NCBI GenBank assembly: GCA_023052935.1
Contig: CM041298.1
Location: 114,098,977-114,162,976 of the forward strand
Length of the DNA: 64,000 nucleotides
Origin: Piezodorus guildinii
Taxonomy: Eukaryota > Arthropoda > Insecta > Hemiptera > Pentatomidae
Direction of reading: 5' to 3'
Part shown: piece after piece, positions 10,832-23,295 of the stretch
Layout of the letters: every line of letters begins with the position of its first letter
How positions within the stretch are numbered: the stretch's first letter is position 1
Notes under the pieces: generated by a model
Seen by the model: only the letters and a program-made list of their open reading frames with translations
Databases searched by the model: none
What the model was told of the DNA's origin: nothing
Made by a program: the position numbers and the translations under genes

Positions 10832-11841
10832 AATAGGCTTACCGAACCCGAAGGTTCGATTCCGATACCACCAAACTTCGCCTGCACAGACTCGTCCAAT
10901 GTTCACCGGTCAAGCCCAAGCCCCCGAGATCAGCTATAACGCAATCCTCCCATCGCCGCTTCGGCCTACCTTTCGGACGCCTACCAGTCGGATCAGCAAA
11001 CACCAACTTTCTCGGATTCCGTTCCTCACCGAGCCCAACAATTTTACTCGCCCATTTGAGTCTCCGCGACGGTATCAACTCAATTATATTCACAGGATAC
11101 AAGTTCCGCAATTCCGCGTTGTACAACCTTCTAAACTCCCCAGTGCCCTCATCTCCTTGGGACCAAATATTTCACGCATTACCTTATTTTCGAAAACCTT
11201 AAGCCGTTGTTCATCCTTCAAAGTAAGCGGCCACGTTTTACATCCGTAAAGAACCGTTGGAAGAATAATAGTTTTATAACTTCTAACCTTTAGGTTTTTA
11301 GATAGAAGCCGTGAGCTACGTAACTTATCAACTGAATAATAGCACGCATTTTCCTTCTTTAACCGGGACTATATTTCTTCCTGGATTTCATTTTTTTCTT
11401 GTTATCATTGAACCTAAATACTTGAATTTCTCTACGTGTTGAAAAGTATGCCCTGAAATATTAATATCATCAAGATCGCCACCATTTCTGCTACTAATCA
11501 TATATTTCGTCTTATCGGTATTTAATTCGAGTAATATTTCTTTACCGGTTTTTATTAACACACTTGTATTTAGTTGTATGGTTTCCGTGTCTTCTTCTAG
11601 CAGTACCAAATCATCGGCATACCCCAAAACCGGAATCTTGTCACCCATATTTAAGCCTTTCTCGGTACACATCACCTTTTCTATGACATATTCTAAAGCT
11701 ATATTAAACAAAACAGGTGAAAGGGAGTTCCCCATGTTTTATACCCGATCGCACCTCAAATCTCTCGGAGTAATTATGACCGATTCTAACTTTATGAAAT
11801 GTTTCCGACAAACACATCTCTACTAGGTTTACTAACTTTCT
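10832..11841 (-). pseudogene. RTE-2 LINE, 5'-truncated copy with target-site duplication
   Basis: The minus strand encodes RT palm to C-terminus: an LVEMCLSETFHKVRIGHNYS region, then NSLSPVLFNIALEYVIEKV, the catalytic VLGYADDLVLL, FKYLGSMIT, and the C-terminus RRLKWASKIVGLGEERNPRK, GRPKRRWEDCVIADLGGLGL, ending SNLRVR and stop directly followed by a TTA-type repeat. Flanks aatttgttttctatataat (10813-10831) and aatttgttttccatataat (11842-11860) form a 19-bp TSD with one mismatch, so both edges are placed. Frameshifts occur before SLSP (near 11733) and near 11390. RTE clade inferred from the near-absent 3' UTR and short tandem tail. Confidence 0.85.
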
Positions 11842-12391
11842 AATTTGTTTTCCATATAATCATTAATTGAATATGAATATAAATTTAAGTAATTTGATCT
11901 CTTTTAATAAGATATTAACGAAAAGTTCATATTCAACATTTTTAATCGAGTAATATATAGTAAATGATAATTTGTTTTTTGTACAATTTAGTAAATGTTC
12001 GTAATTTCATAACAAACCTTCAGCTTGCTCAGCTATACCTAAACATGCCTTGACCTTTTGTTTTCTGGTGTAGTTATTTCAAAGCCTTGTGCTTTGCCCT
12101 GGCTAATTACTTCGTTAACGACAAAGTTAATTAAACTCCTAACATTTCAGTAACTTGTCGAATTAGCGTCTGTTCGAAATAGAGGATATTTCATACAATT
12201 GTTTTTTCTTTTGTTAACGAAGGGTAAATTAAAAACAAAAAGTATATATTTAAGAAGAAGAAGAAAAGAACAACAATTTTCTTCTGGAACGAAAACTAAA
12301 TAAAGCCTCAACACAAGTTAAACAAAACGATTTTTCATTCGGTAGCTCCATAACGGTAGGTGCTAGCGACAAATGCTTTATAACAAAAAAA
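11842..12391. other. AT-rich spacer
   Basis: After the TSD copy there is no recognisable coding or repeat family; the strand is A/T-rich with purine stretches near 12255-12290. Confidence 0.4.
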
Positions 12392-13430
12392 AATTAAAAA
12401 AAATATTATTTATTGAGATTAACAACCGTATTAGTTGTTATACATGAAGAGAAAATGCACATTGGCAGCACTCCAATAGGTAATCTAAACTAGAAGATCT
12501 CAAGGCCATCTTCTTTTCAGACGCCTCGGAGGATTGTCAGGAATGGAAGAGGAAGCAAGGATTGAAACTAATGGGTAAGAGTGAGAGTGGGGTTTGTCAT
12601 GGAAGAATTGATACCTTGTTCGAGCCAAATCAACAACATATGGGATATTAAGGTCTTTATGTATGAGTTTATTCATGACAAAGTAAGGGAGCAATGAGGA
12701 TTTTTGATTGTAAGGATTGAATACGGGAAGAATTTGATGGTTTAGTAGAGCCCCAGAGCTGAACTCCGTATGTCCAAATAGGCCTTATGATGGTGATATA
12801 GATGAGCGTTTTTGCAGATAAATAGAATATTAGAGCGTCTGTCCAGTAAGTGTTGAAGTATGCGAAAGCGACTGGCAGTTTCTTGTCGTTTCAGTCTTTT
12901 GTCCGGATTCCAAGTTTGACGTTTGTTTAGAAGGAGTCCTAGGTAGCAAATCTGTTCAACCGGGACAAGAGGAATATTATTAAAGGACATTGTAGGGCAG
13001 GATGTCATTGGTTTACGACGAGGGGTAAAGGTAAATTGGTCGGATTTGTTGGAATTAATTTTAAATAACAAATTCTGACACTATACCTCAAGGACTCTGG
13101 TGAGGGATTGAAAAGTTTTAGAGGCAATAGTAGGATCGCTATTGATTGATAACACACAAGTGACATCAGCATAGGTAGAAAGGAAGGTGTTAAGATGGGT
13201 TGGGATATCAGCTGTGTGGGGTCCTAGGATACTATCTTGAGGAACACCAGCAGACTGCTTAAAAAGGGATGAATAGGAACTATTGTGGTTTATTATGAAT
13301 GATCAATCAGCGAGGTAGGACTGAAAAATAATCTCCACTAAGTTTCTGAAACGGACACTGCTGTCAAATTTTCGATTAGAGGAAGAACGTGTTAGACTAA
13401 GAGTGAAAAAAAAAAACGTTAAGAACCTCA
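12392..13430 (-). pseudogene. jockey-A LINE, longest minus-strand fragment
   Basis: Minus strand, from 13430 down: jockey RT motif C and following, with the frame for SQTLQSL..., then QFTFTPRRKPMTSCPTMSFN, EQICYLGLLLNKRQTWNPD, KRLKRQETASRFRILQHLLD, then ELWGS/TKPSNS-type sequence, MLPYFVMNKLIHKDLNIPYV and DNPPRRLKRRWP near the end. The 3' end with poly(A) is at about 12392. Several frameshifts; not functional. Upstream part (13090-13430) carries the GVPQ-equivalent and YADD-equivalent region in broken frame. Confidence 0.78.
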
Positions 13431-14212
13431 GCCTAAAGATGTATTTATGTCAAAATATTTTTAGTTTATCTGAATAAATATATCAATGTTGCTTATAAAA
13501 GATAAAAATTATATTTATTGGTGGAAAAAATTAAAGAACTACCTTGACTACGTAGTGGTATATATATATATATATATATATATATGGTATATATTTTATG
13601 GTAATATATAAAAGGTACATAAAATAAAGGAAGATAATTTAAAATATCGGTACTTACGCTGCGTCAGACTATTTTAATTTGAATTTAACCTACATGTTCT
13701 TAAAGTCCATTAAATTTTACATCTATATAGTTTTATTAAAATCGTTAGAGCTGCTTGTGATACAATCATAAAATGGTGTCAATGGTAAGTACCAGTTCGC
13801 AAAAAAAAAAATCATATTCTTCTTAGAGGTCTCTATTATTTTTTATATGACGTCTTTTGATATTTTTAGTGACCAATGCTCCTCATTCTTATAATACAAA
13901 TGAAGAAAAAAAAAAATTAAAACTGCGGCAAGTAATGTCAATGAGTCTTTGTCAGAAGATGAAGAAGAAAGTGAAATAGCTTGCATTTACTCAAATAAAT
14001 TTTTTTCTAATCCATAATCCGAGAAAGGCTGAACAGTGCTTTAGACGTAATGGATGAAGACTATGCGGGTACAGAAAATCTTAACGATGAACGATATAGA
14101 TCTGATTTTTATAAATAATTGATGATTCTTTATTGATTCAACACATTTAGCTTTAAGCAGTCTGATTTTACGTATAGCGACAAGTATCATTCAATCGAAA
14201 CCAATATTTATA
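13431..14212. other. AT-rich spacer with (TA)n
   Basis: A (TA)n run lies at 13559-13586. No coding or repeat match otherwise; ends in the TA target of the mariner element. Confidence 0.45.
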
Positions 14213-15110
14213 TTGGGTTGATGCAAAATTAATGCAGGTTTTTAGTAGGTATTGTAAATACGCCATATCTTTACTTTAACCATATATATTTAATCAAAAT
14301 AATTTCCATCTGAATCAATGCACTTTTTCCAACGTTCAACAAGCTTTCTTATTCCACCAGAAAAAAAATCCGAATCCCTGGACTCAATGAAATCACGAAA
14401 AGAATTTTCAATGTCGTCCTGGTTTTGAAAATTTTTCTCCCTCAAAAAGTTGTCCAGATGCCTGAAAAAGTGGAAGTCTGTAGGAGAGAGGTCAGGTGAA
14501 TAAGGCGGATGTTGGAGAACTTCGTAGCCCAACTCGTGCAGTCGTCGAAGCGTTGGTTGTGCAACGTGTGGTCTGGCGTTATCGTGGAGCAGGATCGGCC
14601 CCTTCCGATTCATCAATGCTGGGCAAAGACGTTGCAATTTTTGAGTTCCGAGTTCCGCCGCCATTTCTCGTGTGGTTTTGGTTGGGTCTTCTTCCACTTT
14701 TGACCTCAGCTGGTCGTTGTCCAGAGCAAGATGACGGCCCCGACCTTCCTTGTCTTCGAGGTCGAAATCTCCTCTGCGAAACTTCTGGAACCAACGCTGC
14801 ACCGTGCACTCATTAATAGCCCCTGACCCCACACTTCATTAATATTACGAGCCGTTTGCGCAGCGCTGCGCCCTAATTTAAATTCGTAAAAATAAATTTG
14901 ACGAAAATCGCACTTTGACATTTTCGATTCAAGACCTTTGAACACACTGAACAAAACGATTTTACTAAACAAATTCATGGTGAAAGAGAAGGTATTAGAT
15001 AAGGTTTGTTTTGGTATAATAATGATCAATGTTAGGATTAGCTTTGTTTACACAATTGGAATTAAGATATTGCAATAGAGGAAACCTGCATTAATTTTGC
15101 ATCAACCCAA
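14213..15110 (-). mobile_element. mariner transposon, internally deleted copy 1
   Basis: Near-perfect terminal inverted repeats TTGGGTTGATGCAAAATTAA on both ends, flanked by the expected TA duplications (14211-14212, 15111-15112). The length of 898 bp is shorter than an autonomous mariner (about 1.3 kb), because the middle of the transposase gene is deleted. TIR and the related copy at 63195 show one family. The mellifera/irritans-type subgroup is plausible but not resolved. Confidence 0.93.
14290..14925 (-). pseudogene. mariner transposase, deleted and frameshifted
   Basis: The N-terminal helix-turn-helix half is readable (MSKCDFRQIYFYEFKLGRSA, then QRWFQKFRRGDFDLEDKEGR and DPTKTTREMAAELG) and the C-terminal catalytic half resumes at KLQRLCPALMNRKGPILLHD. 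Two of the three catalytic aspartates are visible (ILLHDNARPH and YSPDLSPTDFHFF, the D..34..D spacing of mariner), while the first, normally in the deleted middle, is gone. A run of four G where copy 2 has five (about 14819-14823) shifts the frame between GVWGQ and AINEC. So it cannot make an active transposase; at most it could be mobilised in trans through its TIRs. Confidence 0.92.
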
Positions 15111-15112
15111 TA

Positions 15113-15947
15113 TTACTTATGGTAAGAGTTTGAGGAACTAATAATAAAAAATAGAAAAATCAACCTAAAAGCAAACAATTAATCAAATAAATTTGAATAA
15201 AAAAAAAAATACTCCCTCGTTTCCAATTGAATCTCTAATTAAAGTTGATTGAAAATATTTTCATTACTTAGTAAAAAAAAAAAGTGTTACAGACTGAGGG
15301 CCTTTTTAAAAGATAAGTACACAATGAATTAATTGCTATATACACATATCTAATAAATTAGTTTTCAATGTTATTTTAAATGATAGATAGTTGCAATATA
15401 TCTTTGGAATCTCAAGGCCTTTTATCTCTCTCTCAATTTGTGTATACATATATAGACACCACACACACACACACACATTTAATATGTAATTATAATATAA
15501 TTATATTGAATAAGTATGTTCCTTAAAACAGGAGAGTTAATCAAAAAATATACTATTTAATCATGGCACAAACATTGTACAAGAAAGCAAGTTGCATCTT
15601 GTATTCTGATTAGTTGCTGTCCAGTGATATCTGATGGTTAAATGAAAAACCTCTTCTTTGTTTACGAGCTTAAAAAAATGTTGAAGATCTATTTAATTGC
15701 ATATAAATTTCAAAAATCTTGCGCTTTCCAACGATATATTATACATCTATATAAATACCTTAACTCAGTAATAATTTTTTTTAATGACTTCATTACAGAA
15801 AATATAAATTCCTCTTCTGAAGAAAACAAAAATTGAAATGTATTTTACTAATAAACTTCCAGGAAAGCTTAAATGATAGTGAAAAACCGATTAAGATCCG
15901 TCTTGTGGTTTAGGTGTTCACGTAAACAAGGAATCGCGATATCAAAT
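15113..15947. other. AT-rich spacer
   Basis: Includes a (CA)n patch at about 15456-15476. No coding sequence recognised; parts around 15700-15740 (TTTCCAACGATATATTATAC) look like the TATACCGTTGGAA block of the Helitron-like family in reverse, so a very decayed copy may be present. Confidence 0.4.
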
Positions 15948-17400
15948 AGATAGATAGAAAATAATTTTTATTCTGGGACTGGGTCCCTTTAGAATAACAG
16001 GTTTGTACAGTTTAAATATACAATGTGTCTGACCAACAGACAGGATGAACATGATTAACTACTATTTACAATAATTGATGAATTTGTATACAACACAAAA
16101 TAAATAAAATAAAAACAATCTTCAGAAGCTAATTTATATTAGAAAATGAGAAATATATGAGTTGATAACAGAATCCAAGTAAAAAAAGAAACAAAAAAAA
16201 ATTAAATAAAACAAAAAGTAATTAGTAACATTGTACTAGTACTTAGTATTCTTAAAATAACATTAACTCTGAAATAGAGAATCTATATCAGGCTAAGAAT
16301 TAATGAAAGATAAAACAATTAAAACATAAATAAAAATAAAAAATACAAATATAAGAAATGAAATCTTCTAGTAACAAAAATAACGATATAAAAAACTAAA
16401 CAAATACTGTAAAGATTGAACCAAAGGAAAAAAAAATATATAAAAATATATTTCATATTTAAAATATATGTCAGGCAGCGTCATTTTGGGATGTTAGAAG
16501 GTGCTGGAAAAGAAGGAATTTAAATGTAGAAAGGGAAGGAGCATGACGGATGTTTGATGGAAGGGAATTCCAGAAACTAGCAGAACGGGCCAGAAAGGAG
16601 CATTCGTATTTTTTTGTTCTGTGGGAAGTGATATAAAGGTTGGAAAAACGGGATCTAGTCTCTAGTTGGTGAATTGAGGGTTTGAATTGTAGGAGATTGT
16701 AGATATATGGAGAGTGTTGTGAATTGATGGTTTGGTACAGGAAAGATCCAAGGAAATATTGCCTACGGGTAAGAGTAAAGAGCTATTTTGATTCGGTATA
16801 AAGATGGGATACATGACACCGCCTCGATGTGCCAAAGACAAATCTTAAAAAACAGTTCATAATTAACTTTAATCGTTTCTCTAGCATCATCGAGAGGCCA
16901 TCATATACCATACATACATAATCAAACTGAGGGAAAATTAGAGAGGATACAAGGAGCTTGCGTGTGAAATAAGGAAGAACATGGCGGGAACGATGGAATA
17001 GTTTAAGAGTACTGATTGACCTTCGGGAGATTTGGGCCACATATGGTTTCCAGGATAAGGTTTGGTCAATATGGATGCCTGAATTTTTTACCGAGATACT
17101 GAATGTGATAAGATGGGCGTTCAGAAATAAGGTAGGAAGAGAGGGAATATATGTGAGGAGGGAACTGGATCCAACAATGATTGCCTGAGATTTCCCGGCG
17201 TTTAACCTTAGTTCGTTCTGATTTGCCCAATAGCAGGTCCTGTCCAGGTCTTCTTGAATACTCGTAAACGCGGCTAATAACTCAGAGAGAGGAAAGGATA
17301 GGTAAATCTGAACGTCATCGGCATATAGGTGGTAGGAGCAGTGGAGTATTGAATTAGGAAGAACATTTATAAAGGCATTAAAAAGGATAGGAGATAGCAT
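15948..17400 (-). pseudogene. CR1/L2-like LINE, 3' half with full 3' UTR
   Basis: Minus-strand frame 17400-16783 carries RT motif C in YHLYADDVQIYLSFPLSELL, then LDRTCYWANQNELRLNAGKS, GIHIDQTLSWKPYVAQISRR and LVSSLIFPQFDYVCMVYDGL. The frame is stopped at TESK* (TAG near 16785, where relatives have Trp) and continues to about 16470 with LSTFKFLL-like sequence ending NDAA and stop. A ~520-nt 3' UTR ends with the GGGAC/GTCCC hairpin (about 15975-15990) and a CTAT-repeat tail at 15948. It is truncated at 17400, so endonuclease and the RT N-terminus are absent. The UTR is nearly identical to that at 23540-24084, suggesting recent activity. Confidence 0.85.
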
Positions 17401-17696
17401 ATATATGTGTAATAATATACGTATGATATATGTAAATTAATATATATTTACCCTATTCACTGATGTTATTGTGATTGAATAAGAAGATGACTGACCCCCT
17501 TAAAGGAAAGATGTCACAATGGGCTTATACCCTTACATCCTTCTCCTTGTAGGAAGGGGAATAAAGACCCTCGATATAGAACTTTATTAACTTTCCTTTT
17601 GTCTCCCTTGTCCTTCAGGAAGACCACAAATACTTTGAGTAAGTAAAAGAAGATAATATCTAAGTTATATTTAAAAAATATTATCTCATTTATTTA
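17401..17696. other. short spacer, nothing assigned
   Basis: No repeat match or coding potential seen. Confidence 0.4.
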
Positions 17697-17985
17697 AGGG
17701 AGCGGCGTGGTCTAGTGGATAGAGCAGTAGTAGTGTTCTCTGGATCCTAGGTTCAAATCCCGGCTATTAAAGAATATTATTTAACCAGTTAATTCAGCTG
17801 GGGGACGACAATAGGGTATGGAGACCCTCCTGGGGCAGACCCATCTTCTTTAAAGTGGGTACCCAAATTGGGGAAAAAACCTGGCGGCTGAGCGTGACTA
17901 GGCCATCTTCGTTAAAGTGGGGGCCTAGTCACCTCATTGCACGACCGCTGGCCTAGAAACTGTACGAATCTCTATTAGAACCTTT
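17697..17985 (+). mobile_element. SINE-2 (tRNA-headed), copy
   Basis: Begins GGGAGCGGCGTGGTCTAGTG, with box A TGGTCTAGTGG and box B GGTTCAAATCC in tRNA spacing, then a body with GGTATGGAGACCCTCCTGGG, GCAGACCCA, CACCTCATTGCA, GGCCTAGAAACTG, shared with 43241, 59445 and 59697. No CCA-ready acceptor pairing and a long body, so it is a SINE and not a tRNA gene. Two tandem-like GGCCAT/GTGGG blocks in the middle look like a small internal duplication. Confidence 0.75.
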
Positions 17986-18110
17986 CGCGTGATTATTTAG
18001 ACTCAGGGAACCCTAAAACGTGTATTTCCGTTGTGATTTAGAATTTGAATATTTTTACGATCGCAATACTTTTCCTTACTATATATTTCATATACCCGTA
18101 TAGGTAAGTG
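17986..18110 (+). mobile_element. Helitron-like hairpin-end fragment
   Basis: AACCCTAAAACGTGTATTTC, CGATCGCAATACTTTTCCTT and GGTAAGTGAAAGTAAAA are the last ~120 bp of the family in plus orientation. It abuts truncated SINE-2. Confidence 0.7.
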
Positions 18111-18432
18111 AAAGTAAAAGACGAAAGGGGATTATTGTAGATAATAATTTATATTAGATTTATTAAATCTGTATGAGGAAGATTCAAAATGATTTTCTTT
18201 CTGAGACAGTGAGGAAGGTCGGGAATGCCATGATATCGGGGCTGTTAAACCCGGCCAATTTTTGATTTTTAGTCTCGTCTTTTATCATAGCCAACGCAGG
18301 TTAAGGGAAAATAAGAATACTCGAATAAAGAAATTATTAATTTTTCACTATTTCCACCTAAAAGGTAATGAACAAGCACTGTTGAAGGTTTTGGATTGTG
18401 AGGATACTAGACGAAATTCTATTGTTTAGTGG

Positions 18433-18902
<470 letters not shown>

Positions 18903-18993
18903 TGTTTAGTGGAGCCAAAATATCTATTTCATATGTAAAATATTCTCTATTATAGTGATGTAAATATATTAGATATTATGTCAACGATTTTTT

Positions 18994-19898
18994 ACTTTCA
19001 CATACCTATATATGCAATATATAGTAAGGGAAATTATTGCGATCGTGAAAATTTTCGAATTGTAGTTTTCAACGGAAATACACGTTTTAAGGTCTCCTAT
19101 GTCCTAATAACCAAGTCCCAAAAAAAGGTCTGTGTGTGAGTGTGGTTATGTTGTAAGTCCAGCGCGAAAACGAAACGTCCTATGAAACTTAAATTTCGTA
19201 TTTAAGACAAATATGGGCCAAAGATGTTACAGAATCGTTTTCATCAAAATCAGCTTATCAGAAGAGCCACTTTATACCACGCAATTTGCACCTATTTACG
19301 ATTTTCTGAAAAATTTCTCTAACGATTTTGATTAAACACGCTATCTAGGTGTAAAATTGAACGGGATTTAATATCATGTCGGTTTGATTGAAATAGTCTG
19401 ACAGGACTTAAATGCCATTATTTTAAAATTTCTTCTTCTTAAGTACCTTTAATTTTGTAAATTTTACGAAGCAGACTGTATCATCTGATTAGCATTGCTA
19501 AAAAACAGGTAAACATATAAGTTGAACGAATTAGATATCCAACTGAAGGAGAAAACTGCAAACATATTTTTTTTTAATGCAATTATTATTTTTTGAACTT
19601 AAGAACAGTAATATACATGTATAATTGGCCGCTGGAATGCAAAAAAAAAAAAAAATAGAAAAAATATTATCTTATACATACTGTTGTAAAAGGTAAAGGT
19701 ATAGTCATGAAAAGCCGATAAAACAAACTGATTATCGTATATAATAATATAAAAGATTATTTAATAAAATACATATTTCTTTTAAAATCTAATGTAAATA
19801 ATTCTTTAACAATTTATTTCGTTTCTAAATTTGTTTGAGATTCTTAATTTGATATAAATAACGGAGATAAGTAAAAGTCGTGTATTGGGAGCACCAGA
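18994..19898 (-). mobile_element. Helitron-like non-autonomous element, full copy
   Basis: Hairpin end (TTTCACATACCTATATATG...GTAAGGGAAATTATTGCG) at left, TCTGGTGC end at right. Internal blocks complete. Point changes in the hairpin suggest age. Confidence 0.78.
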
Positions 19899-20514
19899 TT
19901 TTTTTTTTTAATTTTCTGTCGTCTTTGGGGATTCCAAGTTGGACGTTTGTCAATTAGCTCTAGAAGACTTTTATATTTAAATTTTATGTTTCGGTATATA
20001 CGTTTTTCCTAAATTCACGTGAATTCAATCAACGTTGTAGTAACTCAGTGTTGTTAATGCGACGTGACTGTGAGGTAGGTAGAAAAGCTTCTACAAGCAC
20101 TTAAGGTAATATAAAACTGAAATATAAGCTGAAAAGTGCTGTTGTTTTCGTAAAGTGTGTAAATCGAAATATAATAAAAATTCGCATTACATGACCACTT
20201 AATAGGATACATAAAGATTATGAACAAACGAAAAAGAATTCAACTGAAAGCTGAAACATTTCTTTGATGACTGTAAAAAGGATATATCTCGAAATTACAT
20301 ACATTTTAATATCATGCACGTCTTGGCTTGAGAGCAACATAACACATAAGAAATATTTTTGAAATCGACAATTTTTTTTTTTTTTTACCTCTCCTTTGAA
20401 GGGTATACGGGAGTTTCTAGGACCATAGGGTGAGGGATTAATGCCGAGATAAAAGTCCCCTACGGTTCCGAGAGTTGAACTCATAATTTTTGGTTTCAAA
20501 GTATTGGTCGGCAT
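19899..20514. other. spacer with a possible tRNA-like SINE scrap
   Basis: 20395-20510 has a GC-richer tract ending CGGTTCCGAGAGTTGAACTC, which could be a reversed box-B region, but there is no second copy in the window. The rest is AT-rich without assignment. Confidence 0.3.
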
Positions 20515-20910
20515 TTAAGCCCTGTCAGATCATTTTAATCAGAATAAAACCTACATGATATTAAAGCCCATTAAATTTTACATCCATATAGCGAGTTTGA
20601 TCAAAACCGTCGGAACCGTTTTTGAGAAAATAAAAAAAAAGGTGCAAAATGCATGGTATAAAGTGGCTCTTCTCGTAAGCTCATTTTAATGAAAAAGGTT
20701 TTGTAACGTCTCGGGCGTGTATTTGTCTTAAATATAAAATTTCAGTTTCATAGGACTTACCGTTTCCGCCCGGGAGTTACCACACACACCTTTTTGCGGG
20801 ACTTGGTTATTTGGACTCATGGGACCCTAAAATGTGTATTTCCTTGAAAACTTGAATTCGAAAATTTGTACGATCGCAATACTTTTCCTTACTATATATA
20901 GTAAGTGAAA
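20515..20910 (+). mobile_element. Helitron-like element, 3' (hairpin-end) part
   Basis: Starts at the block GGCATTTAAGCCCTGTCAGA and runs to TTACTATATATAGTAAGTGA AAGTA. The hairpin is a clean inverted repeat here. The 5' 40-50% is missing. Confidence 0.78.
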
Positions 20911-21892
20911 GTAAAAATATAGAAGTTCTTTATTGAAATGAATTATAATATTAATTTTAAAAACTATTGCCACTGTTGATTTGTGTTACCGCTTTTTTCC
21001 GTGAAAATTGTTTCACTTTATGAAATCTGACAATGGTTATTAGTTCTCATAGAAAATGCTTGAAATTAAAATCGACACAATTATTTTTTTATTTAATTTT
21101 TTTTTATTTTACATCATCCACCAACAGGCTTAGGCCCAATTACAGGTGGTAAGCAATACAAAGAAGGTTAATACAAACCAGCTTAATTTATATAATGAAA
21201 CCTAAAAGAAAAAAAAATATTATATTAAGTTAAAAAAAACAACTAAAGATAGAAAGAAAAAGAAAAATAGAGAAGTTAAAAGAAAAAAAACACGATAAAA
21301 ATAAAGAAAAATCAGCCCCAGCTCTGAGCCATTTCAATTTAAAGATAAGAACAAGAAAAAAACATTTAAAAATATGTACACAATTTCGCAATAATATTTT
21401 TATATACATATCCACATAGATGTCACTCATACTAGATAAAATCAAATCAGTATATTATTATTTTATTTTATTATATTTACGTTATCAATGAATATATATA
21501 ATTATTAAATGACTGAAAAATGGTTGCCTAAGATTTGTCCTATTTGAGATATTAAAATATTTATTCTCGAAGTAGTTAAAAATACTAACTAAGAACTAAG
21601 ATTTTTATTTTTTAATTTCCTTATTTCATTAAGCGTATGATGTAAATAAGTAGATACAAATGTAGAACAAGGAAGAAGTAGATAAAAACACAAATATTCG
21701 ATAGGTTCAAATCCATTACTATAAAAGCTTAAAGTATAGGTGATTTAATTTCCATGACCACGACTGTATATATATATAGTATAGTATAGTATATATTATA
21801 TTATAATATAGACAATTATTTGTTCTGTTTTTTTTTCAGGTCTGGAGCGACCCTGGAGTATGGAGAGACTTCTGAGGTAAATACAATTGTTT
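20911..21892. other. AT-rich spacer, possible LINE 3' UTR
   Basis: 21105-21330 (ATTTTACATCATCCACCAAC, then AGGCTTAGGCCCAA) looks like a LINE 3' end in minus orientation, but no coding part is attached and no second copy is in the window. (TA)-rich at 21765-21810. Confidence 0.3.
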
Positions 21893-22480
21893 TTAAAAAT
21901 TATATTATTGATATTTACAACTTTATTGGTTAATAAATCTAGTAAATTAGCAGTTTGATAAAACACATGAAAAAGAAATAAAGAGAAACTGCCCATTAGC
22001 AGCGCTCCATTAGGTAATCTAAACTAGAAGGTCGCGAGGCGTTTCTTTTCAAACGCCTCTGAGGATTGTCTGGAATGGAAGAGAAAGCTTTTAACTATGG
22101 TTCAACTATAAGATTGAAACTAGTGGGTTGGAGTGGGAGAAGAGTTTGTCATGGAAGGTTTGATACCTGGTTCGGGTCAAATCAACAACATATGGGATTT
22201 TAAGGTCTTTATGGATGGGTTTATTCGTGACAAAGTAAGGAGCGTTAAGGATTTTGGTTTGTAAGGATTGGATACAAGAAGAATTTGATGGCTTAGTAGA
22301 GCCCCAATGCTCAACTCCAGATTGGTCTTATAGTGTTAATGTAGATGCGCCTTTTGTAGTTAAGTAGAAGGTTAGAGCGTCTGTCCAGTAAGTGTTGTAG
22401 TAACCGAAAGCGGCGTGCAGTTTCTTGTCGTTTCAGTATAGTGTGGGTATTCCATGTTAGACGTTTGCCAAGTGAAGTAA
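21893..22480 (-). pseudogene. jockey-A LINE, 3' fragment
   Basis: Minus strand: GKRLTWNTHTILKRQETARR, FRLLQHLLDRRSNLLLNYKR, IYINTIRPIWS, followed after a frameshift by the ELWGSTKPS and DNP..RLKR regions. 3' UTR towards 21893. Truncated at about 22480, just before the LGL..D of the upstream motif. Confidence 0.75.
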
Positions 22481-23185
22481 ATACAACTGTATTTATCTCC
22501 TTGCACAACCGTTGATCGTAAATAGATTTTGAGCTCAACACCATTAAAGGTTGTTGAGGTTAAGGTTATTTTTAAAGGGGTGGGTTGAACAGTCCGGGCG
22601 TTGTCCAGCGACCTAATAAACAAATTTGAAGATAAAATAATTTCGAGTTCGCTTCTTGGTGCCGGAGGGCTTTTCCACTCCGGATGAATTCCCCGCCCTC
22701 ACTCCTGGCCTGAAAAAAACCCGTATAGAGCAAAAAGGTGACATCGAAGTGAATATTTGTTTATTTTTTTTCACGGATCATCCTTAAACAAGATCTAATA
22801 TGAATATTAAGATTATTATGAATTATAATTGGGAGGCTCCACCATTTTGGACCCTCCATTTGGTAGGCAAGTAAGTGCAAGTCAGTGAGTGAGAAAAAAT
22901 TGTGCCTCAAGTGATGAAAGTGTGTTGCCTAGTTAAAAGTGAAATTCTAAGCCTATGACTGTCTACAACACCCTAATGTGTGAGTAGAAGCAAAAGCAAG
23001 ATGAGCAGGTAGAATGATGAGCCAGGTGCCAGCCAACATCAAAAGGAAAAGGAGAACCAAAGATATGTACAATAGATAAAACAGTCCACATCATTCAAAA
23101 CCAGCCCATCCATTATTTAATTTTATTATTATTATTATCCCCTAGAACGCCCCAGGCCCTCCGATAATAAACAATTTTAGTATTG
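22481..23185. other. unassigned, less AT-rich stretch
   Basis: Includes an inverted repeat CCGGAGGG-CTTTTCCA-CTCCGG near 22662-22684 and purine-rich sequence near 22990-23060. No coding region recognised. Confidence 0.35.
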
Positions 23186-23295
23186 TACAGTAAACCCTCT
23201 TTTTAACGAACACGGTTATAACGAACACCCGCTTATAACGAACTATGCTTTCTCCTTGTTTATAACGAAATATTCTCTTATAACGAATTAACGTT

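Noticed and set aside
14496..14816. Plus-strand 106-aa ORF inside the mariner
   Set aside because: Antisense of the transposase, repeated identically in the second mariner copy (63629-63820 minus).
17697..17770. Functional tRNA gene
   Set aside because: Box A and box B spacing is tRNA-like, but a long conserved body follows in four dispersed copies, so it is a SINE head. The same applies at 59445-59975 and 40838-40980.
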